Of a stretch of 64,000 nucleotides of DNA, positions 26,861 through 37,268 are shown in pieces. A program made the position numbers and the translations under genes. Each line of letters starts with the position of its first letter. Position 1 is the stretch's first letter. The notes under the pieces were generated by a model. It did not search any database and was not told the origin of the DNA. It worked only from the letters and a program-made list of their open reading frames with translations. Origin of the DNA: Enterobacter ludwigii (GTDB lineage Bacteria > Pseudomonadota > Gammaproteobacteria > Enterobacterales > Enterobacteriaceae); assembly GCA_023023105.1 (NCBI GenBank), contig CP083824.1, forward strand, positions 1,240,001 through 1,304,000. The letters are read 5' to 3'.

Positions 26861-29544
26861 AAATCCTCTGGTAATTCATTAAGTTCCGGCGGGGTTTCCA
26901 GAGGAAGTGTAACACAAAAACGCGCGCCTCCATCCGGACGGTTCTCTGCGGAAATGGTCCCGCCATGGACATCAATAATCGCCTGGCAAATGGCCAGACC
27001 CAGCCCAACCCCCGGAATGGCCGACTCCTTATTGCCACGCGCGAATTTTTCGAAAATGGCCAGCTCTTGTCCGGCAGGAATACCTGGCCCGGTATCCCAG
27101 ACTTCAAGGCGAAGCGTCTGATCTTCCACCGTTGCATCGACCCCAATCTGGGCGCTGGATCCTGCATACTTACCGGCATTTTCCAGCAGGTTGATCAGCA
27201 CCCGTTCAAACAGCGGACCATCAACGTGAATTAAGGTAAGCGGTTCAGGCATGTTCAACGCAATATGGCGCCCGCCAAGGCCTGGCTCCAGCATTTTCAG
27301 CGCGCTGCCAACTACCTCTTCGAGCGTGAGCCACTCTTTTTTGAGGTTAAATCCGCCTGACTGAATACGCGCCATATCAAGCAGATTATTCACCAGGCGC
27401 GTGGTATTCAGTACATGCTGGCGGATCTCGCTGGCCTGAAGAGCATGTTTAGAGCCTTCTGCCGCCAAATCCAGGGTCAGGATTTCTGACTGACCAAACA
27501 GGACGGTGAGTGGGGTCCGCAGATCGTGAGAGAGCGCCGCAAGCAATGAGTTACGAATACTCTCACGCTCGCTTGCCAGACGCGCCTGTTCTTCGCTGGC
27601 AGTCAGCGCCAGCCGTTCGAGCGCGCTGGCAACCAGCAGCGTAAAGGTTTCCAGCAGTCGTTGCTGCTCAGGGATCATCAGTTGACGCAGATTTGACGGC
27701 TCAACGATAACCAGCCCCTGGTTTTTATCTGCACTGCGCAGCGGCAAAATTTGATAAGGCACGCCGGGCAGGGTGTCTGTCCCCGCGCCCGCCGGTAAAC
27801 CCTTGTCAAAGCTCCAGCGCGCGATGGCTTCGTCCCAGGGCGTCATGCCTGTGGCCGACGTCAGTGGGCGCAGCTTGCCGTGTTCGTCCGGGAGTAAAAT
27901 CAGGTTGCTGGCATGAAACGTCGAGCGGATAAACTGCTCGCTGGTCTGCACGATATCCAGCGGCGTGCGACCCACCGCCAGCGATTTCGACATCTCATAG
28001 AGATGACGCGTGCGTTGTTCGCGATAACGGGCAATACGCGCCTGATAGCGCACGCCCGCCGTCAGATTACCGATCACCAGCCCGACGGTGAGCATCACGG
28101 CGAAGGTGAGTATGTACTGTACGTCCGAAACGGCAAGCGTTCCGCGGGGGGCAATAAAGAACAGATCGAAGCTGATAACGTTGATAACCGTCGCCAGTAC
28201 CGACGGCCAGCGTCCGTAAAAGAGTGCCACAACCACCACGCCAAGGAGGTAGACCATCACCAGGTTGGCGGCATCAAACGCAATCAGCCACTGGCTGGCA
28301 ATCACGGTAATCAGGGCGCAAAGCACGACGGCGACAAAGCAACCGCGAAGCTGAATGCGCCATTTATCGCTAAAGGTGCGGCTGTCTGGCGCGCGAGTCG
28401 GTAAGGGGGTGGGTTTGTCATCCAGTGCAACGATCACCAGATCCAAATCAGGCGCGCGGCGAGCCAGTTTGTCAGCAAAAGATTCGCGGCTAAACCAGCG
28501 ACGGTGCTGGCGACGACCAATCACAATCTTCCCCAGGTTATGTTCGCGCGCGTAGCGCAGAATAGCTTTATCTTCCTGAGGATCGGAAAGGGTCGCCGTT
28601 TCCGCGCCCAGCTCCTGGGCCAGGCGCAGCGAACTCAGAATTGCCCGGCGTTGGTTTTCTGGTAGCGCGTGTAGCTGCGGCGTTTCGACATACACCGCAT
28701 GCCAGACGCTGCCAAATTTGGCCGCAAGGCGAGCGGCGGTGCGGACAAGTTTTTCATTGCCGCTGCCGTGACCAATACACAGGAGGATGGCATCCCGCGT
28801 ATGCCAGACGCGTTCCTGGCCTTGCAGATCACGCCAGGCACGCATCTGATCGTCAACACGGTCAGCAGTTCGGCGTAAAGCCAGTTCGCGCAGGGCAATC
28901 AGGTTGCCTTTGCGAAAGAAATGTTCGATGGCGCGCTCGGCCTGGCCGGCGATATAGACTTTGCCTTCGTGCAGACGCTGGCGCAAATCATCAGGCGGAA
29001 GGTCGACCAGCACCACCTCGTCCGCGGAATCGAAGAAGGGGTCAGGCACCGTCTCGCGCACCTGAATGCCGGTCACGCCGCTCACCACGTCGTTCAGGCT
29101 TTCGAGATGCTGAACGTTAACCGTCGTGAAAACGTCAATACCGGCTTCAAGTAACTCTTCAACGTCCTGCCAGCGTTTTGGATGGCGTGAGCCTGGCGCA
29201 TTGCTGTGCGCCAGTTCGTCCATCAGGATAAGCGCGGGACGACGGGCGAGGGCGGCATCGAGATCGAATTCGGTGACTAACCGACCACGATGGCTGATGC
29301 GTCGGGGCGGCTGCGTGGCCAGCCCCTTCAGCAGCGACGCCGTCTCTTTACGTCCGTGGGTTTCTACCACGCCGATCAGTATATCGAGCCCCTGCGCCCG
29401 AAGCCGCTGGGCTTCTGTCAGCATGGCGAAGGTTTTCCCGACGCCCGCGCAGGCGCCGAAGAAGATTTTCAATTTGCCACGATGGGCTTCAGCCGTCTGT
29501 TCTAGCAGCCTGTCCGGATCCGGGCGCATGGGCTCGTCGGTCAT
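26857..29544 (-). CDS. kdpD: Sensor histidine kinase KdpD
   Basis: 895 aa. In order: the N-terminal KdpD domain with Walker A GACAGVGKT (near residue 35), a universal-stress-protein-like domain, four membrane helices (about 400-500), a GAF-like region, the HisKA dimerisation helix with SHDLRTPL (phospho-His near 673), and a HATPase domain with GVGLGLAICQAI. It senses K+ and ionic strength and phosphorylates KdpE. It starts right at the end of kdpC, consistent with read-through from kdpFABC. Confidence 0.98.
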   Translation of the reverse strand: MTDEPMRPDPDRLLEQTAEAHRGKLKIFFGACAGVGKTFAMLTEAQRLRAQGLDILIGVVETHGRKETASLLKGLATQPPRRISHRGRLVTEFDLDAALARRPALILMDELAHSNAPGSRHPKRWQDVEELLEAGIDVFTTVNVQHLESLNDVVSGVTGIQVRETVPDPFFDSADEVVLVDLPPDDLRQRLHEGKVYIAGQAERAIEHFFRKGNLIALRELALRRTADRVDDQMRAWRDLQGQERVWHTRDAILLCIGHGSGNEKLVRTAARLAAKFGSVWHAVYVETPQLHALPENQRRAILSSLRLAQELGAETATLSDPQEDKAILRYAREHNLGKIVIGRRQHRRWFSRESFADKLARRAPDLDLVIVALDDKPTPLPTRAPDSRTFSDKWRIQLRGCFVAVVLCALITVIASQWLIAFDAANLVMVYLLGVVVVALFYGRWPSVLATVINVISFDLFFIAPRGTLAVSDVQYILTFAVMLTVGLVIGNLTAGVRYQARIARYREQRTRHLYEMSKSLAVGRTPLDIVQTSEQFIRSTFHASNLILLPDEHGKLRPLTSATGMTPWDEAIARWSFDKGLPAGAGTDTLPGVPYQILPLRSADKNQGLVIVEPSNLRQLMIPEQQRLLETFTLLVASALERLALTASEEQARLASERESIRNSLLAALSHDLRTPLTVLFGQSEILTLDLAAEGSKHALQASEIRQHVLNTTRLVNNLLDMARIQSGGFNLKKEWLTLEEVVGSALKMLEPGLGGRHIALNMPEPLTLIHVDGPLFERVLINLLENAGKYAGSSAQIGVDATVEDQTLRLEVWDTGPGIPAGQELAIFEKFARGNKESAIPGVGLGLAICQAIIDVHGGTISAENRPDGGARFCVTLPLETPPELNELPEDL

Positions 29545-30129
29545 TTAGTTTTTCCTTAGCGCGTCCAGCGCCAGATTCAGCTCAACAATATTTACCACAG
29601 GCATGCCGATGAAGCCGACCAGCGGCTTTTGCGTGTGCTCTGCAACCAGCTGGCTGACCTGCTCGACGGTCAACTGACGGGCGGCGGCGACGCGCGGGAT
29701 CTGCCATGCCACTGCTGCTGGCGTCAGGCTGTAGTCCAGCCCGCTGGCAGAGGCCGTCACCAGTTCCACGGGAACCTCGCGGCTGGCCTGAGGATTGGCG
29801 CTGCGCAGAGCTGCCACGCGTTCAGCGACGGCTTTGTCCAGCTCTGGGTTGCTGCCTGCCAGGTTGCTGCCACCGGAAGCCATCGGATTATACGGGCTTT
29901 CGGCAGTGGCGGAAGGGCGTCCCTGGAAGTAACGGGCATCCGTAAAGTTCTGTCCAATCAGGCGCGAACCGCGGTTTTCACCGTTTTGCATAATCAGCGA
30001 GCCATTGGCCTGATCCTTAAACCACCACTGGCCCAGCGCGGTGGTCACCAGCGGATACAGCCCGCCAGTAATCAGAGACAGCAGAATAAACAGAAGTATA
30101 GCGGGGCGTAACATCGTCATTTGATTCAC
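29545..30129 (-). CDS. kdpC: Potassium-transporting ATPase subunit KdpC
   Basis: 194 aa, one N-terminal membrane helix ([19 protein letters not shown]) and a periplasmic domain; it stabilises the KdpFABC complex. Conserved NGSLI and RYFQGRPSA segments are present. 3 nt from kdpB. Confidence 0.97.
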   Translation of the reverse strand: MNQMTMLRPAILLFILLSLITGGLYPLVTTALGQWWFKDQANGSLIMQNGENRGSRLIGQNFTDARYFQGRPSATAESPYNPMASGGSNLAGSNPELDKAVAERVAALRSANPQASREVPVELVTASASGLDYSLTPAAVAWQIPRVAAARQLTVEQVSQLVAEHTQKPLVGFIGMPVVNIVELNLALDALRKN

Positions 30130-30132
30130 CTT

Positions 30133-32181
30133 TTAAACCAGGCCGAACAGCGTCAACAGCAAGTCGATAACCTTGATGCCGATGAAGGGCACCACAAGTC
30201 CACCCAGGCCGTAAATCCACAGGTTGCGGCGCAGCATGGCGGCCGCAGTGAGTGGTTTATAGATCACGCCTTTCAGCGCCAGCGGGATCAGGAAGACAAT
30301 AATCAGGGCGTTAAAGATCACTGCGCTCAGAATGGCCGAGGCCGGAGAGTGCAGGTGCATCACATTAAGTGCATTCAGTTGTGGATAGGTCGCGGCAAAC
30401 GCGGCCGGAATAATGGCGAAATACTTTGCCACGTCATTGGCGATACTGAACGTGGTTAGCGAACCGCGCGTCATTAGCATCTGTTTGCCGATGTGCACCA
30501 CTTCAATCAGCTTGGTCGGGTTAGAGTCGAGATCAACCATGTTGCCCGCCTCTTTGGCTGCCTGGGTACCGGAGTTCATCGCCACTGCCACGTCGGCCTG
30601 CGCCAGGGCAGGGGCATCGTTGGTACCGTCCCCGGTCATCGCCACCAGACGACCTTCCGCCTGATACTGGCGGATCAACGCCAGTTTGGCTTCCGGTGTG
30701 GCTTCGGAAAGAAAATCATCGACGCCCGCTTCGGCGGCAATCGCCGCGGCAGTAAGACGGTTGTCCCCGGTGATCATCACCGTTTTGATCCCCATTTTAC
30801 GCAACTGGGCAAAACGTTCTTTGATGCCGCCTTTGACGATGTCCTTCAGGGCAATCACCCCCAGAACATGAGCCCCCTCAGCTACCACCAGCGGTGTGGC
30901 ACCCTGACGGGCAACGCTCTCAACCAGGTTGTCTACTTCCGGTGGGAAATGACCGTTGTTGGCTTCAATGTGGCGACGAATCGCATCAACGGAACCTTTA
31001 CGGATCATGCGATCCTGAATGTTAATCCCACTCATGCGGGTTTGCGCCGTGAAGGGCACGAAAGTGGCATGCAGGTTCTGAACGTCGCGCTGGCGCAGGT
31101 TAAAGCGCTGCTTAGCAAGAATCACAATACTGCGGCCTTCCGGCGTTTCATCGGCAAGGGAAGAGAGTTGCGCGGCATCTGCCAGCGTTTTTTCATCCAC
31201 GCCTGGAGCGGGTAAGAAATCTGACGCCTGGCGGTTGCCGAGGGTGATGGTCCCGGTTTTATCCAGCAGCAACACATCCACGTCGCCGGCGGCTTCAACG
31301 GCACGTCCACTGGTAGCGATGACGTTGGCACCGAGCATACGGCTCATGCCGGCCACGCCGATAGCCGACAACAGGCCGCCAATCGTGGTTGGGATCAAGC
31401 AGACCAGCAACGCCACCAGAACGGTAATGGTCACTGCAGTGCCACCGTAGGCGGAGAATGGCCACAGCGTCGCGGTTGCCAGCAGGAAGACGATCGTCAA
31501 GGCCACGAGCAGAATGGTCAGTGCGATTTCGTTAGGTGTTTTACGACGCTGCGCGCCTTCCACCATGGCGATCATCCGGTCGAGGAACGTTTCCCCCGGG
31601 TTAACGCTACACTGGATCACCAGCCAGTCGGAGAGAATGCGCGTCCCGCCCGTCACGGAGGCGAAATCGCCGCCGGACTCACGGATCACCGGCGCGGATT
31701 CACCGGTGATGGCGCTTTCATCCACCGATGCGCCGCCTTCAATCACTTCACCATCACAAGGGATAATGTCGCCGGCTTCCACCAGTACCACATCGCCCTT
31801 ACGCAGTTCATCCGCCGGAACGTGATCCATCTGCGCACCGTATCTCGGTTCACGCAACTTGCGCGCGAAGGCAGTCTTTTTTACCCCTTTCAGGCTGTTG
31901 GCCTGGGCTTTACTCCGGCCTTCTGCCAGTGCTTCTGCAAAGTTGGCAAACAGCACGGTAAACCACAGCCACAGGCTGATGGCGCCGGTAAACATCGTAT
32001 TTCCCGGCATGTGGCCCGTTCCCATGGCAATCGCCAGGGCGGTGGTCAGAACACTGCCCGCCCAGACAATAAACATCACCGGGTTGTGCCACTGGACGCG
32101 CGGACTCAACTTTTTCACCGCATCCATAAGCGCCTGGCGAACTAATGACGGTTCGAGCAGGGCCAGTTGTTTACGACTCAT
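30133..32181 (-). CDS. kdpB: Potassium-transporting P-type ATPase subunit KdpB
   Basis: 682 aa P-type ATPase catalytic subunit. The phosphorylation motif is [10 protein letters not shown] (Asp near residue 307), with TGES in the actuator domain, KGS in the nucleotide-binding domain, [14 protein letters not shown] in the hinge, and several membrane helices. It drives high-affinity K+ uptake through KdpA. Confidence 0.98.
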   Translation of the reverse strand: MSRKQLALLEPSLVRQALMDAVKKLSPRVQWHNPVMFIVWAGSVLTTALAIAMGTGHMPGNTMFTGAISLWLWFTVLFANFAEALAEGRSKAQANSLKGVKKTAFARKLREPRYGAQMDHVPADELRKGDVVLVEAGDIIPCDGEVIEGGASVDESAITGESAPVIRESGGDFASVTGGTRILSDWLVIQCSVNPGETFLDRMIAMVEGAQRRKTPNEIALTILLVALTIVFLLATATLWPFSAYGGTAVTITVLVALLVCLIPTTIGGLLSAIGVAGMSRMLGANVIATSGRAVEAAGDVDVLLLDKTGTITLGNRQASDFLPAPGVDEKTLADAAQLSSLADETPEGRSIVILAKQRFNLRQRDVQNLHATFVPFTAQTRMSGINIQDRMIRKGSVDAIRRHIEANNGHFPPEVDNLVESVARQGATPLVVAEGAHVLGVIALKDIVKGGIKERFAQLRKMGIKTVMITGDNRLTAAAIAAEAGVDDFLSEATPEAKLALIRQYQAEGRLVAMTGDGTNDAPALAQADVAVAMNSGTQAAKEAGNMVDLDSNPTKLIEVVHIGKQMLMTRGSLTTFSIANDVAKYFAIIPAAFAATYPQLNALNVMHLHSPASAILSAVIFNALIIVFLIPLALKGVIYKPLTAAAMLRRNLWIYGLGGLVVPFIGIKVIDLLLTLFGLV

Positions 32182-32199
32182 GACAATTTCTCCGCAAAA

Positions 32200-33879
32200 T
32201 CAGCGTAAAGAGAGGAATTCCGCGACCGGGCCTAACGCGAGGGCGGGGATAAAGGTCAGGGCGCCGACCAGCAACACGGTGCCTGTCAACAGGCCGATAA
32301 ACAGCGCGCCGTGGGTCGGTAATGTGCCAGTGGTGGTCGGTTGAATTTTTTTACTCACCAGCGATCCGGCAATGGCCATGACCGGCACAATGACGCCAAA
32401 GCGACCAAAGAACATGCAGAACGCCAGCAGGCAGTTCCAGAAAGGCGAGTTGGCGCTTAAGCCGGCAAAGGCGCTACCGTTGTTGTTAGCCGCAGACGAG
32501 ACGGCATACAGCACTTCACTGAAGCCATGGATACCCGGGTTAAAGATGCCGCTGCGTCCGGCTTCGGTCATCAGCGCCAGCGCGGTGCCGAGCAGCACGA
32601 GGGCAGGGGTGACCAGAATCGCCAGCGCGGTTAATTTCATCTCGCGAACGTCGATTTTTTTACCGAGGTATTCCGGGGTGCGGCCAATCATCAGACCGGC
32701 AATAAACACCGCCAGCAGCACAAACAGCAGCATGCCGTAAAGACCTGAGCCCACGCCACCAAACACCACTTCGCCAATCTGCATCAGCCACATTGGGATC
32801 ATGCCACCCAGTGCCGTAAAGGAGTCATGCATAGCATTTACCGCCCCGCAGGATGCCGCCGTGGTGACGACGGCATACAGGCTGCTGGCGAGAATGCCAA
32901 AGCGGCTCTCTTTACCTTCCATGTTGATTGCGCTATCAGCACCCAGTGAGAGGAAATGCGGATTACCCTGCCATTCTGCCCACATGACCAGCGCAACGCA
33001 GACCACGAAGATCAGCGACATAGTCCACAGCAGTGTGCGTCCCTGACGGCGATCGTTGACCACGTCGCCAAAGGCAAAGCAGAGTGCGGCAGGAATCAGG
33101 AAGATTGCCAGCATCTGCACGTAATTGGTCAAGGTGGTAGGGTTTTCAAACGGATGAGACGAGTTGGCGTTAAAGAAGCCACCACCGTTCGTTCCGAGCA
33201 TCTTGATGGCTTCCTGTGATGCCACCGGACCCATCGGCAGGAGCTGTTTTGCACCTTCCAGCGAGGTATAAGATGCATAAGGCAGCAGGTTTTGCAGGGT
33301 GCCTTGCTGAATAAAGAACAGCGCGATCAGCAGCGCAATGGGCAGCAGGATCCACAGCGTGATGCGCGTCAGATCCACCCAGGCATTTCCCAGCGTACTG
33401 ATTTTTTGGCGTGCAAAAGCACGCGTCAGCGCGAAGATAACGGCGATACCAGTGGCGGCCGAGAGGAAGTTCTGCACGGTTAAACCGACCATCTGGCTGA
33501 AGTAGCTGAGCGTGGTTTCACCGGAATAGGACTGCCAGTTGGTGTTGGTGACAAAGCTGACTGCCGTGTTCAACGCAAGGTGCCAGGACAGACCCGGTAA
33601 CTGCTGTGGATTGAGCGGCAGAATACCCTGCAACATCAACATGGCAAAAAGCGCAATAAGGCCAACGATATTCAGCAGCAGAATGGCTGTCAGATATTGA
33701 CGCCAGTTCATTTCCTGATCACGAACTCCCAGTACACGCCAGATCCCTTTTTCAACGCTTCCCGTGCCCGGCAAAGGTACGTTGTTGATCAGCCGTGCCA
33801 GTCCTGTTCCCAGTGGCCTTGCCAGAACGAACAATACCACTAAGAAGCTGGCAATAAGCAAAAACGCCTGAGCAGCCAT
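32200..33879 (-). CDS. kdpA: Potassium-transporting ATPase subunit KdpA
   Basis: 559 aa, channel-like subunit with about ten membrane helices and the K+ selectivity-filter segments, for example [33 protein letters not shown] and AANNNGSAF. It starts with its ATG overlapping the kdpF stop by 1 nt. Confidence 0.98.
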   Translation of the reverse strand: MAAQAFLLIASFLVVLFVLARPLGTGLARLINNVPLPGTGSVEKGIWRVLGVRDQEMNWRQYLTAILLLNIVGLIALFAMLMLQGILPLNPQQLPGLSWHLALNTAVSFVTNTNWQSYSGETTLSYFSQMVGLTVQNFLSAATGIAVIFALTRAFARQKISTLGNAWVDLTRITLWILLPIALLIALFFIQQGTLQNLLPYASYTSLEGAKQLLPMGPVASQEAIKMLGTNGGGFFNANSSHPFENPTTLTNYVQMLAIFLIPAALCFAFGDVVNDRRQGRTLLWTMSLIFVVCVALVMWAEWQGNPHFLSLGADSAINMEGKESRFGILASSLYAVVTTAASCGAVNAMHDSFTALGGMIPMWLMQIGEVVFGGVGSGLYGMLLFVLLAVFIAGLMIGRTPEYLGKKIDVREMKLTALAILVTPALVLLGTALALMTEAGRSGIFNPGIHGFSEVLYAVSSAANNNGSAFAGLSANSPFWNCLLAFCMFFGRFGVIVPVMAIAGSLVSKKIQPTTTGTLPTHGALFIGLLTGTVLLVGALTFIPALALGPVAEFLSLR

Positions 33880-33968
33880 CAGAATGCCTCCGCATTAATC
33901 AGGGCATAGACCAGATAACCCAATAACAGGAACACCAGCACGATGCCGGCAATAAGACCTGCACTCAC
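33879..33968 (-). CDS. kdpF: KdpF small membrane subunit
   Basis: 29 aa, a single membrane helix ([22 protein letters not shown]). It starts at GTG (33966-33968) with a strong GGAGGTG ribosome binding site 4-5 nt upstream. The frame is open to 34082, but that extension would lack this site and conservation. First gene of kdpFABC. Confidence 0.93.
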   Translation of the reverse strand: MSAGLIAGIVLVFLLLGYLVYALINAEAF

Positions 33969-34045
33969 AATCCACCTCCGGGTGACTTTTGTTGTTGTGT
34001 TAACGGTAGGATTTCTGGCGCAAAGATTTCGCAAAAATGGGGAGG

Positions 34046-34070
34046 GCGGGTGTAAAAAAAGTATAAAAAT
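34046..34070 (-). promoter_or_regulatory. KdpE-binding site of kdpFABC
   Basis: Minus strand TTTTTATACTTTTTTTACAC followed by CCGCC matches the T-rich E. coli KdpE box upstream of kdpF as I remember it. It lies about 80-100 nt before the kdpF start. Confidence 0.75.
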
Positions 34071-34277
34071 GACAAAGCCCACAATTTAACTATTGATAAG
34101 TAAACTGTTAACTTTTTTGTAACTTAATTACGGCGCGAGTGTAAATTTTCACTAAACGGACAAAAATAAGTGGTCGGATGAGTAGTAAAATTACAAACAA
34201 AGCGATATTATTTTAGCCAGGTCACAGATTTTGAATTTTCCGGATGACGTTTCCGGCCAACTATAGGGGAGAAAAAT

Positions 34278-34484
34278 ATGGATCTTTATAAAGAGTTTCC
34301 GGCTCATATCGTTTTCATGCGTCGCACTTTCGCCGTAGTGGCTGGTGTGCTGGCGCTGCCGGTGATGCTGTTCTGGAAAGATCGTGCACGTTTTTACAGC
34401 TATCTGCACCGCGTCTGGGCGAAAACCAGCGAGAAGCCGGTGTGGATGGATCAGGCCGAGAAAGCGACCTGCGATTTCTACTGA
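34278..34484 (+). CDS. ybfA: DUF2517 small membrane protein YbfA
   Basis: 68 aa with one central hydrophobic segment ([16 protein letters not shown]) followed by a conserved basic/aromatic C-terminus ([17 protein letters not shown]). Function unknown; in E. coli it is a conserved neighbour of kdpFABC. ATG 34278 follows GGGGAGAAA. It has its own terminator. Confidence 0.93.
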   Translation: MDLYKEFPAHIVFMRRTFAVVAGVLALPVMLFWKDRARFYSYLHRVWAKTSEKPVWMDQAEKATCDFY

Positions 34485-34506
34485 TACAAAGATTCCACAC
34501 AGCAAT

Positions 34507-34541
34507 AAAAAAACCGCCAACAGCAATGTGGCGGTTTTTTT
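34507..34541 (+). terminator. ybfA intrinsic terminator
   Basis: AACCGCCA...TGGCGGTT hairpin flanked by A-run and seven T; could act in both directions. Confidence 0.88.
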
Positions 34542-34549
34542 GTCCCTCG

Positions 34550-34983
34550 GGATTCGCGGTCCGTTGGGTGGTTTTCAAGCTCTCGTCAGAGGCTTACAAG
34601 AATATCTCAGGTCCTTATGTAATCAAACTGCAACTCCCTAAATATATTCTTAGAAATCACTTCCATGGGTTACGTTTTACGCCACGGCCAACTAGTATGC
34701 AGCGTCCCTTTCCGCCATCTTGCACATGGGCACCGGTCCCGGGAAAGGCGTCACCACAACCGTAAGTCAGGCTTTCGTCAGAGCTTGTGTCCACCGACTT
34801 ATCACCGGTGGTGAACGGTGGAGCGGTTAGCAGCAGGGACCGCATAATGAAACGCTATTTTTGCATCGCGTTCATTGTCGCCAGCGTACTCGTTGTAAAA
34901 AGTGATGAACCGAACGGGTTTATTGCATTTTCCTCCATAGCGCAGGACAAGTAGCGTTAAGGCCGCCCCGGGCGGCCTTTTTT
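34550..34983 (+). ncRNA. Structured RNA with small ORF, candidate RyfA/TimP-like locus
   Basis: Between the ybfA terminator and phr there is a ~430-nt unit with several hairpins: AAGCTCT...AGAGGCTT at 34576-34594, CCTTTCC...GGAAAGG near 34705-34747, CCACCG...CGGTGG at 34791-34821 enclosing TCACC/GGTGA, and GCGGT...ACCGC at 34823-34843 holding the ribosome binding site of a 35-codon ORF in its loop. The motif TCGTCAGAG occurs twice (34583 and 34775). The unit ends in a strong intrinsic terminator. This layout (about 300-nt structured leader, tiny hydrophobic-N-terminus ORF, terminator) resembles RyfA/TimP; I cannot confirm family membership without a search. Confidence 0.5.
34847..34954 (+). 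CDS. 35-aa small secreted or membrane protein
   Basis: MKRYFCIAFIVASVLVV forms a basic N-terminus plus hydrophobic helix, then KSDEPNGFIAFSSIAQDK is hydrophilic. AGGGA lies 7 nt before the ATG, inside a small hairpin loop, so translation may be controlled by RNA structure. The ORF stops 7 nt before a strong terminator. The length and signal-like N-terminus suit a TimP-type inner-membrane toxin or another small membrane peptide. I do not recognise it with certainty. Confidence 0.65.
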   Translation: MKRYFCIAFIVASVLVVKSDEPNGFIAFSSIAQDK

Positions 34984-34985
34984 AT
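34961..34985 (+). terminator. Terminator of the small-ORF RNA
   Basis: GGCCGCCC/GGGCGGCC stem with essentially no loop beyond the central CG, followed by six T. Confidence 0.88.
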
Positions 34986-35087
34986 TTCATCGCGTCTACA
35001 CTTCATGGCAAAGTACATAAAAGCCTGCACCATTTTCTCTTTGGTGGCATGGCCTTACGGACATAATGGATATTTGCCTGGAGTTTT

Positions 35088-36500
35088 ATGCCCACCCATC
35101 TGGTTTGGTTTCGCGCGGACCTGCGCGTACATGACAACATCGCACTCGCGGCGGCCTGTCGCGCCAAAGACGCTAACGTACTGGCTCTGTTTATTGCCAC
35201 GCCCGAGCAGTGGCGGCAGCATGATATGGCTCCCCGCCAGGCGGCCTTGCTCCGTGCCTGGCTGAACGATCTGCAGCACTCGCTGGCCGAAAAAGGCATT
35301 CCCCTGATTTATAGAGAGGTGAGTGACTTTGCCGCACAGCTTCAGACGGTACAGGAGATCTGTCAGCAGAACGAAGTCACACATCTTTTTTATAACTATC
35401 AGTACGAGCTGAACGAACGTCAGCGAGATCGCCAGCTGGAGTCAATCCTGAAGGATGTTCAGTGCCAGGGATTTGATGACAGCGTGATGCTGGCACCGGG
35501 CAGCGTCATGACCGGTGGTCATGAAATGTATAAAGTGTTTACGCCCTTTAAAAATGCCTTTGTTAAACGTCTTAAAGAGGCACTGCCGGAGTGCGTGGTC
35601 GCTCCTGCTGTCCGGGGCGACGTGATAGCGGATCTGCCTGAGCTGACATTTAACTATCCCCAGCAGGCGTTCAATGCACTTCTGATCCCCGAAAACGAGA
35701 AATCTGCTATCGCGAAACTGCGCCAGTTTTGCAAACAGGGCGCGGGCGAATATGACACGCGCAGGGATTTTCCCGCTATTGAAGGAACCAGCCGTTTATC
35801 GGCCTGTTTAGCGCTGGGTGTCCTTTCTCCGCGCCAGTGTTTGCACCGCCTTCTGGCCGAACAACCTCAGGCGCTGGACGGAGGCGTGGGCTCGGTCTGG
35901 CTTAACGAACTTATCTGGCGCGAATTCTATCGCCATTTGATGACGTATCACCCTGATTTATGTAAGCATCGGCCATTCATTCCCTGGACCGATAACGTAA
36001 AATGGCAGTATAGCGAGACGCTTTTACAGGCCTGGCAGAAGGGAGAAACGGGCTACCCAATTGTTGATGCCGCGATGCGCCAACTGAATGAAACCGGGTG
36101 GATGCACAACCGTCTGCGGATGATCGCCGCCAGCTTCCTGGTGAAAGATCTGCTTATCGACTGGCGTATCGGGGAGCGCTATTTTATCTCTCAGTTGATC
36201 GATGGCGATCTGGCGGCGAACAACGGTGGCTGGCAGTGGGCGGCCTCTACCGGCACCGATGCGGCTCCCTATTTCCGGATTTTTAATCCAACCACCCAGG
36301 GGCAAAAATTTGATGCTGAAGGTGCGTTTATTCGCGCCTGGGTACCTGAACTGAAGGATGTTCCCGCCAAAGCGATTCACGAACCGTGGGTCTGGGCGGA
36401 TAAACAGCGCGTCACGCTGGATTATCCTCGTCCGATTGTTGACCATAAACAGGCGCGCGTCGCCACGCTGGCGGCGTACGAAGCCGCCCGTAAAGCTTAA
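35088..36500 (+). CDS. phrB: Deoxyribodipyrimidine photolyase (CPD photolyase)
   Basis: 470 aa light-driven repair flavoenzyme. The N-terminal Rossmann domain (LVWFRADLRVHDN) binds the folate antenna; the C-terminal FAD domain has GYPIVDAAMRQL, WMHNRLRM and the GDLAANNGGWQWAASTGTDAAPYFRIFNP core. In E. coli ybgA precedes phr; here the gene upstream is the small-ORF RNA instead and ybgA is absent. ybgI starts 10 nt after the stop. Confidence 0.97.
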   Translation: MPTHLVWFRADLRVHDNIALAAACRAKDANVLALFIATPEQWRQHDMAPRQAALLRAWLNDLQHSLAEKGIPLIYREVSDFAAQLQTVQEICQQNEVTHLFYNYQYELNERQRDRQLESILKDVQCQGFDDSVMLAPGSVMTGGHEMYKVFTPFKNAFVKRLKEALPECVVAPAVRGDVIADLPELTFNYPQQAFNALLIPENEKSAIAKLRQFCKQGAGEYDTRRDFPAIEGTSRLSACLALGVLSPRQCLHRLLAEQPQALDGGVGSVWLNELIWREFYRHLMTYHPDLCKHRPFIPWTDNVKWQYSETLLQAWQKGETGYPIVDAAMRQLNETGWMHNRLRMIAASFLVKDLLIDWRIGERYFISQLIDGDLAANNGGWQWAASTGTDAAPYFRIFNPTTQGQKFDAEGAFIRAWVPELKDVPAKAIHEPWVWADKQRVTLDYPRPIVDHKQARVATLAAYEAARKA

Positions 36501-36510
36501 GAGAATCATG

Positions 36511-37254
36511 ATGAAAAATAGCGAACTGGAAAGCCTGATTAACGAAAAACTGAACAGTGCCTCCTTCAGCGATTATGGCCCGAATGGGCTTCAGGTTGAA
36601 GGACGTGAAACGGTACAGAAAATTATCACCGGTGTGACGGCAAGCCAGGCGCTGCTGGATGAAGCTGTCCGTCAGGACGCAGACGCGGTGATTGTCCATC
36701 ACGGTTATTTCTGGAAAAACGAATCGCCGATTATTCGCGGAATGAAGCGCAACCGCCTGAAAACGCTGCTGGCAAATGACATCAACCTGTACGGCTATCA
36801 CCTGCCACTGGATGCACACCCGGAACTGGGAAACAACGTCCAGCTCGCACAGCTTCTGGGAATTACCGTGATGGGTGAGATTGAACCTCTGGTGCCGTGG
36901 GGCGAACTGGCGATGCCGGTTCCGGGTCTGGAGCTGGCCTCCTGGATTGAAGCGCGTCTGGGGCGTCGCCCATTGTGGTGCGGTGATACCGGACCGGATC
37001 TGGTTAAACGTGTTGCCTGGTGTACCGGTGGCGGACAGGGCTTTATCGACAGCGCTGCCCGCTTCGGCGTCGATGCGTTCATCACCGGCGAAGTCTCAGA
37101 GCAGACGGTTCACTCTGCTCGTGAGCAGGGTCTGCACTTTTACGCGGCAGGCCACCATGCCACTGAGCGCGGTGGCATTCGTGCCCTCAGTGAATGGCTG
37201 ACGGAAAATACCGAGCTGGATGTGTCCTTTATTGATATCCCCAACCCGGCCTGA
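36511..37254 (+). CDS. ybgI: NIF3-family metal-binding protein YbgI
   Basis: 247 aa. Conserved metal ligands appear in VHHGYFW and AGHHATERGG; the E. coli protein forms a toroidal hexamer with a dinuclear metal site. Annotated widely as a GTP cyclohydrolase 1 type 2 homologue, but its role is unsettled. Two ATGs are adjacent (36508, 36511); the second matches the family N-terminus MKNSELE. It lies between phr and pxpB, probably co-transcribed with both. Confidence 0.95.
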   Translation: MKNSELESLINEKLNSASFSDYGPNGLQVEGRETVQKIITGVTASQALLDEAVRQDADAVIVHHGYFWKNESPIIRGMKRNRLKTLLANDINLYGYHLPLDAHPELGNNVQLAQLLGITVMGEIEPLVPWGELAMPVPGLELASWIEARLGRRPLWCGDTGPDLVKRVAWCTGGGQGFIDSAARFGVDAFITGEVSEQTVHSAREQGLHFYAAGHHATERGGIRALSEWLTENTELDVSFIDIPNPA

Positions 37255-37268
37255 TGAGAGGTGATTAA

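Noticed and set aside
34191..34526. 111-codon minus-strand ORF opposite ybfA
   Set aside because: ybfA on the plus strand has conserved protein sequence, ribosome binding site and terminator; the opposite frame has none.
34847..34954. Hok/Gef-family toxin identity for the 35-aa ORF
   Set aside because: Hok proteins carry a conserved central Cys and charged C-terminal pattern (for example LCE, then basic-acidic residues) not seen here; the TimP-like alternative fits better but is unproven.
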